Below are positions 1-6,323 of a DNA stretch of 8,071 nucleotides, piece by piece. Origin of the DNA: an uncultured Desulfobulbaceae bacterium. GTDB taxonomy: Bacteria; Desulfobacterota; Desulfobulbia; Desulfobulbales; Desulfobulbaceae. Where the stretch lies: contig CAMYOP010000230.1 in the NCBI GenBank assembly GCA_947260045.1, forward strand, positions 1 to 8,071, written 5' to 3'. The stretch's first letter is position 1. Each line of letters begins with the position of its first letter. The position numbers and the translations under genes are program-made. Under the pieces are notes generated by a model. The model did no database searches. It was not told where the DNA came from and saw only the letters and a list, made by a program, of their open reading frames with translations.

Positions 1-604
1 GAGTGATCACCTCAAAATAAGGCTCGATCTTTTCTACCCGCAGCCATTGCCACATTGCGGGTAATTCTTTGATATTTTGGCGGCAGATGACAGTGCTGAT
101 TGCCAAAAATAGTTCCTGAGAAGGATAGCCAGCCTCTTTCAATGCAGCCAGGGCCTTATTGATCATTTGGAATGCGCCCTTTTTCCCTGCCAGATGATCC
201 TGAATCTCCTCATTTCTGGAATTAAGCTTCAAGGCAACCCGCACTTTTTCCCTGGCCAGAACCTGGGCAAGGTCCTTATCAATCCCTGAACCATTGGTAA
301 ACATTTCGATTTCGAGTCCCTCTTTGCCTAGAAACTCTAGCATTTCAACCAGGTGGGGGTAAATCGAAGGTTCACCACCCAGGATAATAATTTTTCGGGC
401 TCCTAATTCTTTGGCCTGGAGAATAACATCTTTGATTTCATCTCTTGAGAGCTCGTGGGTGCATTTAGCTTTTTCCTCAACATAACAGTATGAGCAACGA
501 AAATTACAGATCCGGCTGAATTCGATCTCCATGGAAAGCAGTTTGTCCGCGGCCACTGCCTCACGGATTTCCTGCTCGGTAAATTCGAGATTATATATTT
601 GCAT
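1..604 (-). CDS. Radical SAM protein, 3' part cut off by the window edge
   Basis: The first 201 codons of a radical SAM enzyme are visible; its C-terminus lies beyond base 1. The canonical CxxxCxxC motif for the [4Fe-4S] cluster is at Cys33, Cys37 and Cys40 (CNFRCSYCY). A GGEP motif at residues 76-79 is the usual SAM-contacting strand of MoaA/PqqE-like enzymes, and a further Cys lies at residue 48. The ATG at 604-602 starts 5 bases after the stop of the cobalamin radical SAM gene. A GAGGGG at 616-621, 11 bases upstream of the ATG, can serve as ribosome binding site, so the gene is probably the fifth or later member of the ACP-ketosynthase operon. By family it would cleave SAM reductively to a 5'-deoxyadenosyl radical under anoxic conditions. 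The substrate cannot be read from the visible part, and whether a C-terminal SPASM domain with extra clusters exists cannot be seen. Confidence 0.9.
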   Translation of the reverse strand, partial: MQIYNLEFTEQEIREAVAADKLLSMEIEFSRICNFRCSYCYVEEKAKCTHELSRDEIKDVILQAKELGARKIIILGGEPSIYPHLVEMLEFLGKEGLEIEMFTNGSGIDKDLAQVLAREKVRVALKLNSRNEEIQDHLAGKKGAFQMINKALAALKEAGYPSQELFLAISTVICRQNIKELPAMWQWLRVEKIEPYFEVIT

Positions 605-609
605 CTAGG

Positions 610-2100
610 TTAATACCCCTCAAGGTCTTGAAATCGATTCATGTTTTCCCAGCGTTCAACTTCTATGCGGTAGCGGCCAGCCCATCCATGTTTTTTCATC
701 ACTTGTCTGTAATGAATTTTTAACAGAGGCTTAAAAATGAAACGCCAGATTGCTATCCACAACCAACCGAGACGTCTGACCTTTGCAGAAGGTTTCCACC
801 AGCCCAAAACCTGCTGGCGCTGATACCAAAATTGATACTGGAGCTGCTCTGAATCGAGGTGATTTGTCCGCACATTGGCCCATAAACCATTATATTTTTT
901 AAAATCTGTCTTGTTGCTCACCAAGTTTTGCGCCAAAAGATGTTCGCGTATCTCTGTTTTGGGATAGGGCGTTAAAATCTGACAATAGGCGGCATCGGCA
1001 TCAATGGACTTGAAAAACTCATAGTTTTCCCTGATTGAATCTTCAGCATCTTCAGGAAAACCAAAAATCAGGCCGCCAATCACCATCATGCCGTGCTTAT
1101 GACAGTTTTCAATGGCTTTTTTTGAGTAAGCGACGATATCACCTTTGCCAGCAGCACTCAGATTTTCTTTGGACACATTTTCAATACCAAGAAAAACAGA
1201 GCGAAATCCAGCTGCTGCCATTTTGGCAACCATTTCCTCGTTTTTGGCCATGGAGACGCAATCAGCCTGAACAAAAATTTTCAAACCTTTATACTTTCTA
1301 CTGATTATAGCATCGCATAGTTCCATGACCCTGGAAGAGTTTAACACGATATTATCATCAGTAATGAATATTGATCTCGTTTTCTTATTAAAATAAATAT
1401 CGTCAATATCAGCAAGCACCCTGCTGATAGGAAATGTTCTGAAAGTTCGCCCGTACATATGCTTCATAGAACAAAAATTACACGAACGGGTACAACCACG
1501 TGAAGTTTCAATAAGTTCAATTTTGGAGTGTACCATGTGGTAGCCCCAGGTAAGCCTTCGCTTGTCCCTTATGGGCAGTTTCAAGGTGCTGAGGTCGAGA
1601 TTTTCAGACAGATGATTATGGATAAATTGACCATCCTTTTTATAGGAAAGCGATGGAATATCCGACAAATTATCGCTGCCAGCAAGAGTATTTACTAATC
1701 GTCTACAAACTTCCTCTCCTTCACCCCGAACCATGAAGTCAATCCACCTTGATTCATCGGAGACTGCTATCTCTTCATACAGCAGAGTGGCGTGGTAACC
1801 GCCGATGGCAACTTTCGCCTCTGGGCGCAGCTCTTTTATCAGGTGGGCTATCTTGACACAGGTATCGTACTGCCAGGTCATGGCGGAAAGACCAACCAGA
1901 TCAGGCTCAATTTTGCTTATTATTTTAGTAATATATTTCTTGAGCGAGCGTCTTTTACGTACCAGGTCAACAAGGAAAACGTCATGTTCCCCATCAATAT
2001 TGCCACCAATGCTGGCAATTCCATGATTTGGCAGATGGACTGCAGTCTCATGAATAATGATCGGTGCCACATCGGGCATGGAGAACAAAACAACTTTCAT
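610..2100 (-). CDS. Cobalamin-binding (class B type) radical SAM enzyme, probable lipid-modifying
   Basis: This 496-residue protein has an N-terminal B12-binding Rossmann-like domain (about 1-140, with LSAMTW near 71-76, GGYHAT at 100-105 and RGEGEE at 125-130). A radical SAM domain follows, with Cys203, Cys207 and Cys210 in RGCTRSCNFC and ITDDN at 246-250. The classic DxHxxG axial-histidine motif is not evident, as is common in class B enzymes. The C-terminus (about 444-460) is rich in Trp, Ile, Leu and Phe and is followed by a basic stretch, which suggests association with the membrane face. Architecture and length match the family containing hopanoid methylases (HpnP/HpnR) and BchE-like enzymes. 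Members perform radical methylation, cyclisation or other C-C chemistry, often on lipids or pigments. The ATG overlaps the acyltransferase stop by four bases (ATGA), implying translational coupling. The exact reaction is unknown; that it acts on the lipid made by this operon is inference. Confidence 0.92.
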   Translation of the reverse strand: MKVVLFSMPDVAPIIIHETAVHLPNHGIASIGGNIDGEHDVFLVDLVRKRRSLKKYITKIISKIEPDLVGLSAMTWQYDTCVKIAHLIKELRPEAKVAIGGYHATLLYEEIAVSDESRWIDFMVRGEGEEVCRRLVNTLAGSDNLSDIPSLSYKKDGQFIHNHLSENLDLSTLKLPIRDKRRLTWGYHMVHSKIELIETSRGCTRSCNFCSMKHMYGRTFRTFPISRVLADIDDIYFNKKTRSIFITDDNIVLNSSRVMELCDAIISRKYKGLKIFVQADCVSMAKNEEMVAKMAAAGFRSVFLGIENVSKENLSAAGKGDIVAYSKKAIENCHKHGMMVIGGLIFGFPEDAEDSIRENYEFFKSIDADAAYCQILTPYPKTEIREHLLAQNLVSNKTDFKKYNGLWANVRTNHLDSEQLQYQFWYQRQQVLGWWKPSAKVRRLGWLWIAIWRFIFKPLLKIHYRQVMKKHGWAGRYRIEVERWENMNRFQDLEGY

Positions 2101-2888
2101 TTTAGACTCTTGGCAAAAGCCATATGTACCCAGTCTTCAAGTTGCGAGGTTGAAGGAGGATTATGATCGTATTCTGGATGGAGACTATCTATGAGCTTCA
2201 CTGTGATTTGATTTTTTATCCTGGTATTGAAAAAAAACTTCCCAGGTGTAAATAATGTATCGGTGTTGTCAATCTGCAAGGCATAAATTGGTGCCTTGGA
2301 CAAGCGTGCAATCTTCAAAGCCCCCTTGTTTAATGAACCGATTTTTCCGTCCCGACTCCTGGTGCCTTCAGGAAAAACAAAAAGGTTACCACCTTCTTTC
2401 AGGTAAGATTCCATACTGTCCATCTGCTTGATCATCAAGCTGGAAAATCGCCCTTCACTGCTTGCAGGTAAGTAACCTGATTTCCTAATAATCCATCCAA
2501 AAACAAAGCTAGTGAAAAACCTGGTTTTGACAATTGTCCTGTGGCGCGGAAACAAAGCAATCAAAAGTAAGGGGTCCAGGTAAGAAAGATGATTACTGAC
2601 GATGACTGCTGACCCGATTGCAGCCACATCCTCATCTATTTCTATACTGTGACTGGGAGATGTCAGCCTGACAATACGAAAAAATATTTGAAAAAAAAGA
2701 CTGTTTAGACGCTGGAAGCTGCGCTCTGTATTTTTTGAAAACAGGACCGCTGCAGCATACGCCCAGGAAAAAAAGAAAATAAAGCCAAAAATAAACCAGG
2801 ACCAACAGATAAGGGTCACGATGCAATCAATAAATCTGTTTAACATGGTACCCAGGAAGCTTCTGTTATGCGTTAAGGTCTCTACCAT
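2097..2888 (-). CDS. PlsC-like 1-acylglycerol-3-phosphate acyltransferase family protein
   Basis: This is a 263-residue member of the LPLAT/PlsC acyltransferase superfamily. The catalytic motif NHLSYLD gives His100 and Asp105 (HxxxxD). The second signature, FPEGTRSRDG at 172-181, is the phosphate-binding motif of acyl-CoA/acyl-ACP:lysophosphatidate acyltransferases. A strongly hydrophobic segment at about 22-50 is an N-terminal membrane anchor; the catalytic domain should face the cytoplasm. The start at 2888 overlaps the ketosynthase by 23 bases. An in-frame ATG at 2846 (Met15) would remove the overlap and still keep the membrane segment. Neither start has a clear Shine-Dalgarno, so the choice is uncertain. 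It could be a housekeeping PlsC, but its place between a ketosynthase and a radical SAM gene suggests a dedicated enzyme that transfers the operon's acyl chain from ACP to a hydroxyl acceptor. Confidence 0.9.
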   Translation of the reverse strand: MVETLTHNRSFLGTMLNRFIDCIVTLICWSWFIFGFIFFFSWAYAAAVLFSKNTERSFQRLNSLFFQIFFRIVRLTSPSHSIEIDEDVAAIGSAVIVSNHLSYLDPLLLIALFPRHRTIVKTRFFTSFVFGWIIRKSGYLPASSEGRFSSLMIKQMDSMESYLKEGGNLFVFPEGTRSRDGKIGSLNKGALKIARLSKAPIYALQIDNTDTLFTPGKFFFNTRIKNQITVKLIDSLHPEYDHNPPSTSQLEDWVHMAFAKSLK

Positions 2889-4113
2889 TTTTTAGAAGCA
2901 GGCAGGTATTCACTCCACCAAAGGCAAAATTTTGAATTGCAGCTATTCTTGTTGTGGTACCGGTCAATTCACGGGTGTGTCGCAGCATACTGCAACGCTC
3001 ATCCACATTCTCTAAATTTAAAGTGGGAGCAATAAAATTCTGTTCCATCATGTACATGGTCAAAATCAGCTCGATCACTCCGCAGGTGCCCATGGTGTGG
3101 CCCATATAACTCTTTAAACCAGTAACGAGCGGTCCATCTCCATACACAGCATCAATTGCCTGGGCCTCAATAACGTCACCCATTTTGGTTGCTGTGGCAT
3201 GGGCACTGATAAAATCAACATCACCTGGCTGAATCTCTGCATCTTTCAAGGCAAGCTTTAAGGTGGCCGTAATGCCGTCAAGATTTGGCAGAATCAGATC
3301 TCCGCCATTATTATTGCAGGAGAAACCAATGATTTCACCAAGGATGTTTGCTCCGCGCTTTTTAGCTGATTCATATTCTTCCAGAAGGACTGCACCGCCG
3401 CCCTCACCCACCACCAAGCCATCACGTTTGGTATCAAAGGGGCGCGGCGTACATTCTGGAGTCTCATTAAAATTTACAGAACAGGCAAGCAGATTATCAA
3501 AGACCGCTACAGTGGTAGTGTCATACTCATCTGCCCCACCGCAGATCATGGCATCCTGCATACCATATTTGATCATTTCATAACCAAAACCGATGGACTG
3601 ACTGCTGGTAGTGCAAGCCGTGGATGAAGCAATAATTCGACCGGTAATACCAAACATTCTGGTAATGTTTACGGCTGTTGTGTGCACCATGGAACGAAGA
3701 TAATCAACAGCGCCAATGGAGGAAAATTTTGAATCAAGATCATTAAAAAATGTTTTATATATATCACGCTGGACCGTCGGGCTGCCATGGGTTGAGCCAA
3801 AGGCGACGCCCAGGCGTCCTGAAGTGATAAAATCCTCCTCCAGGCCTGAGCTCTCCAAAACATCTTTAGCAACCTGACAGGCATAAAAAGCGACAGGCCC
3901 CATGGTTTTTGTAAAATGTCGTTTAAAACCATAATCAATGGGATAATCAACAGTGCCGAAAACATGGGAATGAATATGCTTGGTTAAAAGCCCATCATCA
4001 CGCAGAGGAGCAACCCCAGATTTGCCCTGTCGCAAACTGTGGATGATCTCGTTTTTATCATAGCCAATGGGCGTAATGGCGGAAGATGCTGTAATGACAA
4101 CGCGTCGTTTCAT
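2866..4113 (-). CDS. Beta-ketoacyl-[acyl carrier protein] synthase, FabF/KAS II-like
   Basis: This 415-residue thiolase-fold condensing enzyme has full family length. The nucleophile is Cys167 in SSTACTTSSQ, the first histidine is His305 in SAHATAT, and the second is His339 in KSYMGHTMG with Lys334 just before it. The C-terminal FAFGGVN at 396-402 is the usual glycine-rich loop. All residues for decarboxylative Claisen condensation are therefore present, which argues against a chain-length-factor type partner lacking Cys. The enzyme should extend an acyl chain held on ACP using malonyl-ACP. It starts 20 bases after the stop of the adjacent ACP gene, so the ACP is its likely carrier. It could be the primary-metabolism FabF, but the absence of fabD, fabG and fabH neighbours and the company of acyltransferases and radical SAM enzymes favour a specialised synthase. 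TAGG just before the ATG is too close to be a good ribosome binding site. Confidence 0.95.
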   Translation of the reverse strand: MKRRVVITASSAITPIGYDKNEIIHSLRQGKSGVAPLRDDGLLTKHIHSHVFGTVDYPIDYGFKRHFTKTMGPVAFYACQVAKDVLESSGLEEDFITSGRLGVAFGSTHGSPTVQRDIYKTFFNDLDSKFSSIGAVDYLRSMVHTTAVNITRMFGITGRIIASSTACTTSSQSIGFGYEMIKYGMQDAMICGGADEYDTTTVAVFDNLLACSVNFNETPECTPRPFDTKRDGLVVGEGGGAVLLEEYESAKKRGANILGEIIGFSCNNNGGDLILPNLDGITATLKLALKDAEIQPGDVDFISAHATATKMGDVIEAQAIDAVYGDGPLVTGLKSYMGHTMGTCGVIELILTMYMMEQNFIAPTLNLENVDERCSMLRHTRELTGTTTRIAAIQNFAFGGVNTCLLLKNGRDLNA

Positions 4114-4133
4114 GCCTAGCTGATTATTGTATT

Positions 4134-4391
4134 TTACTTGTTTCGAGAATTCTCGATTGTTTCGATATAGTCGACGATATCGTTAATGGTCCTGATGGTC
4201 ATGGCTTTTTCTTTTTCCTCACGGGAAAGAGAAACACCGAGTATAAGTTCTATCTTACCAAGCAGTTCGATGGCATCAATACTGTCAAAATTATGGTCAT
4301 CACGCAAGTTATCGTCTAAGCCTGGCTGTTCAAATTCAAAATCTTCTGTCAGGATTGTTATGATTTTATCTTGTAATTCATCTCTGGTCAT
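4134..4391 (-). CDS. Acyl carrier protein
   Basis: This is an 85-residue acidic helical protein typical of discrete type II ACPs. The phosphopantetheine attachment serine is Ser37 in NFDSIDAIEL, matching the DSL/I-D core at the start of helix II. It would carry acyl intermediates as thioesters and deliver them to the adjacent ketosynthase and, by inference, to the PlsC-like acyltransferase. It is the first gene of the left operon, with 20 bases to the ketosynthase. No clear Shine-Dalgarno precedes the ATG; the upstream bases are very AT-rich. A TATAAT-like box lies about 20 bases before the start, so the leader may be short or absent. The sequence differs from the highly conserved housekeeping AcpP (for example DSIDAIELL in place of the common DSLDTVEL), which fits a pathway-specific ACP, though that is inference. 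Confidence 0.95.
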   Translation of the reverse strand: MTRDELQDKIITILTEDFEFEQPGLDDNLRDDHNFDSIDAIELLGKIELILGVSLSREEKEKAMTIRTINDIVDYIETIENSRNK

Positions 4392-4411
4392 AATGTGATT
4401 TATAGTAAAAT

Positions 4412-4417
4412 ATTATA
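4412..4417 (-). promoter_or_regulatory. Possible -10 box for the ACP-ketosynthase operon
   Basis: On the minus strand the sequence reads TATAAT, a perfect sigma-70 -10 hexamer, about 20 bases before the ACP start codon. No good -35 hexamer stands 16-18 bases further upstream. A second, weaker TATAAA (4399-4404) lies closer still and would give a nearly leaderless transcript. AT-richness makes chance matches likely, so this is only a candidate. Confidence 0.3.
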
Positions 4418-4454
4418 AAAAATCTATGTAATTACCACTAAAACTCAGTTAACA

Positions 4455-4557
4455 TCGGGAGACAGATCGGAGTCTTGCGCTTACCTAAATTTTTCCTAAG
4501 CCTAAGGGGACCGAATTTTTTTCGCGTATTATCAGCGAAAATTATTCTGTCTCCCGA
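4455..4557. repeat. 103-base element with perfect 12-base terminal inverted repeats
   Basis: The left end TCGGGAGACAGA (4455-4466) is exactly reverse-complementary to TCTGTCTCCCGA (4546-4557), leaving 79 bases inside. Within it, 4519-4525 and 4535-4541 form a 7-base stem (TTTTCGC/GCGAAAA) with a 9-base loop. A short TCGG/CCGA pair (4467-4470 and 4511-4514) could close a second arm. CCTAA occurs three times (4484, 4495 and 4501). The fold would be a branched stem in DNA or RNA. It may be a palindromic mobile repeat (MITE or REP-like, such as those moved by Y1/RAYT transposases) or a structured leader upstream of the ACP gene. No target-site duplication is obvious at the borders. Confidence 0.6.
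4519..4541. repeat. Internal hairpin of the inverted-repeat element
   Basis: TTTTCGC at 4519-4525 pairs with GCGAAAA at 4535-4541 around a 9-base loop. Neither strand has a run of T directly after the stem that would make a strong intrinsic terminator, so it is recorded as a structural part of the surrounding 103-base element. Confidence 0.55.
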
Positions 4558-4732
4558 ATAATAACGGAAAAATAATCTATTAGAGAATGGAAAGAATATC
4601 AGATCTCACCTTCTTATAAATAAACTAAGCGTTGCGGGTATTCATATGCAATAGCTCTCGCTACGATCAATCCTCAATAGTACACAGTTTCATGCAATTT
4701 CAAAAGGAAATAGAGAAAAGAAACGGTACCAT

Positions 4733-5602
4733 TTAATGAACAAATCGATCAAAATGGTACCATTGAAAAGGATGCTGGCGCAGTGATTGTTCCAGCAGGT
4801 CGGCATACTGCTGGGCAGCTTGTGAAATGGCTGCTTGTCTCTCCTGACGTGATTTCGGCTGGATTATAATGGGATCTGACAGGGAAAAATGATAATTGTT
4901 TTCTCCCCTGCGAAAGGCAAAAAACACAAAAAGTGGTGCCCCTGATACCAGGGAAAAAACAAATGGTGCCTCGGGCAGATAGGCATCGCGGTCCAGAAAA
5001 GAAACACGCACCTTGCGCTGATCACTGCGCCAGACTATATCACCCGCCAAGGAAACCAATCCCCCTGACTGTAAAAACCTGATCCCTTCCACAGCGGAAA
5101 AAGGGGAATTATCCTCCTGATCTACTCCAATAATAGATACCCCTGATTGACGCAGAGCATCTTTTTGGAGCCGCTCAAGTCCTTCTTTTTCTTTTATGCC
5201 CATATAGAGCAGAAGCTTCAGGTCATCTCTTTGCTTTTTGAGTAAGGTTGCAGCCATTTCCCAGTTACCAAGATGTGACATGAGAAGAACGCCACCCTGC
5301 TTACCAATAACCGCCTCAAGTTTTTCCCAGCCCTGAGAAGTAAAGGTCGTTGTCTCTGCCTGCCTGGCCAGATACCTGTCCAAGTGTATAGTTGTAAAAT
5401 TTTGATACTGCTTAAAAGTGCACCAGAACTGATAGAGTTTTCCTTTATGAGGATAGAGGATAGCGTAAAAACGGCGGCTCTCGGCAACCCGAGGAGAAAA
5501 AACAAAAAAGCCGGCGGCAATAATCCGTGAAACCAGTACAAAAAACCATGAGCCACAAAGGGTGGCAGTGCGAACGAGCAGCTTATACCACAAGGTATTC
5601 AT
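4733..5602 (-). CDS. LpxL/HtrB-like lysophospholipid/lipid A acyltransferase family protein
   Basis: This 289-residue protein (from the ATG at 5602) belongs to the lipid A late acyltransferase family. The catalytic HxxxxE motif is His110-Glu115 in SHLGNWEMA. Typical downstream blocks follow: a GDIVWRSDQ-type stretch, VSFLDRDAYLP, and a C-terminal QWYHFDRFVH equivalent to the family's P-x-QW-Y-F ending. A hydrophobic segment near residues 14-35 is the expected N-terminal membrane anchor. A TTG at 5608 in the same frame overlaps the glycosyltransferase stop (TTGA); the ATG three bases after that stop is preferred. Family members transfer acyl from ACP to a hydroxyl on a lipid at the inner membrane. 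It may be a true lipid A enzyme, but its direct coupling to a glycosyltransferase, as in aryl-polyene and flexirubin clusters where the two are fused, favours a role in building a specialised lipid. Confidence 0.88.
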   Translation of the reverse strand: MNTLWYKLLVRTATLCGSWFFVLVSRIIAAGFFVFSPRVAESRRFYAILYPHKGKLYQFWCTFKQYQNFTTIHLDRYLARQAETTTFTSQGWEKLEAVIGKQGGVLLMSHLGNWEMAATLLKKQRDDLKLLLYMGIKEKEGLERLQKDALRQSGVSIIGVDQEDNSPFSAVEGIRFLQSGGLVSLAGDIVWRSDQRKVRVSFLDRDAYLPEAPFVFSLVSGAPLFVFFAFRRGENNYHFSLSDPIIIQPKSRQERQAAISQAAQQYADLLEQSLRQHPFQWYHFDRFVH

Positions 5603-5604
5603 AC

Positions 5605-6303
5605 TCAAAAGGTCCGAAAAATACGGGCAATTATCAACCTGGTGAACACCGCAGAATTTCGCCAGAAATCAAGCCAGGGCCGAAAATGACTCACCCGTTC
5701 TCCTTTTGCCTGATACACAACCCGCACTGGTGCTTCCAAAATATCGATTCCCTGCTGCTTTGCCTTGACCAATATTTCCACTTCAAACTGATACCTCCTG
5801 GCCTGCACACCTAGCTCCATAACCTCTGGTAAAGGATAAAGCCTGAATCCTGATTGAGAGTCTTCTACCAGCGGGCCACCAGAAACCCAGACCCAGAAAT
5901 TGGAAAATTTGCGACCAAACTTACTGGTCCAAGGCACATTTTCCCCTTCCATCCCCTGACGCCTGCCAAGAACAATACAGCGCTTGTCACCATGAACTGC
6001 AGCAAGCAAGGCTTTCACATCTCCTGGATTATGCTGACCATCTCCATCAATGGAAATTCCGTAGTTGCAATTATCAAGTAAAGCAGCCCGAAAACCAGTC
6101 AGAAGAGCAGCACCTTTCCCTTTATTAACAGCATGTTGCAGCACCCTAACCCCAGGTATCGAAGTAATCATCTCATGGGTGGAATCATCTGAGCCATCAT
6201 CAACCACATAGACTGGTAAAGCAAGCTGCAAAGCTTGGCGGATTACTGCTCCAACCTGAGTGCCATGATTATAGACAGGAATTATAACAGCTGCTTTCAA
6301 CAA
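5605..6303 (-). CDS. Family 2 glycosyltransferase (dolichyl-phosphate mannose synthase-like)
   Basis: This 232-residue GT-A fold glycosyltransferase begins with the IIPVYNHG strand. It has VVDDGSDDST at 33-42 for nucleotide binding, NKGKGAA at 60-66, the metal-binding DxD in DGDGQH (Asp86, Asp88) and DSQSGFRLY at 148-156. It lacks the C-terminal membrane helices of larger DPM1 homologues, so it is probably a cytoplasmic, membrane-associated enzyme using an NDP-sugar or similar donor. The start is a TTG at 6303; no ATG lies nearby, an in-frame TAA stands 15 bases upstream, and GGG of an AAGGG Shine-Dalgarno ends 9 bases before the TTG. It follows the fatty-acid kinase gene after 20 bases, and its TGA abuts or overlaps the acyltransferase start. 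A lipid or polyprenyl-phosphate acceptor is likely from family and context; the sugar is unknown. Confidence 0.9.
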   Translation of the reverse strand: MLKAAVIIPVYNHGTQVGAVIRQALQLALPVYVVDDGSDDSTHEMITSIPGVRVLQHAVNKGKGAALLTGFRAALLDNCNYGISIDGDGQHNPGDVKALLAAVHGDKRCIVLGRRQGMEGENVPWTSKFGRKFSNFWVWVSGGPLVEDSQSGFRLYPLPEVMELGVQARRYQFEVEILVKAKQQGIDILEAPVRVVYQAKGERVSHFRPWLDFWRNSAVFTRLIIARIFRTF

Positions 6304-6309
6304 AAATAA

Positions 6310-6320
6310 ATACCCTTAAA
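6310..6320 (-). promoter_or_regulatory. Ribosome binding site that decides the TTG start of the glycosyltransferase
   Basis: On the minus strand AAGGG (about 6317-6313) lies 9 bases before the TTG at 6303-6301. An in-frame TAA at 6318-6316 rules out an extension upstream, and the next residues (LKAAVIIPVYN) are the start of the conserved fold, so initiation at TTG is well supported. Confidence 0.55.
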
Positions 6321-6323
6321 AAC

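Larger units (their letters stand above)
4392..4732. other. 341-base AT-rich intergenic region between two co-oriented operons
   Basis: No convincing gene is visible on either strand. The interval must contain the end of the acyltransferase/glycosyltransferase operon transcript and probably the start of the ACP operon. It holds the 103-base inverted-repeat element at 4455-4557 and AT-rich promoter-like sequence at 4392-4440. The part from 4558 to 4732 shows only weak dyads, such as TAGC-TCTC-GCTA around 4654-4665. No hairpin with a T-tract that would be a clear intrinsic terminator was found downstream of the acyltransferase stop. Confidence 0.7.

Noticed and set aside
1035..2166. Open frames on the plus strand across the cobalamin radical SAM gene
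   Set aside because: They lie opposite a gene with full domain motifs, show no recognisable family, and have low-complexity shadow-like composition.
3669..3965. Alternative minus-strand open frame inside the ketosynthase gene
   Set aside because: It is out of frame with the ketosynthase, which has intact catalytic motifs throughout, and shows no family resemblance.
4519..4541. Hairpin considered as an intrinsic terminator
   Set aside because: No T-tract follows the stem on either strand; it fits better as part of the larger inverted-repeat element.
4724..4768. Two copies of GGTACCATT near the end of the acyltransferase gene
   Set aside because: One copy encodes the conserved QWYH-type C-terminus and the other is just past the stop; a short repeat of this size over 30 bases can be chance.
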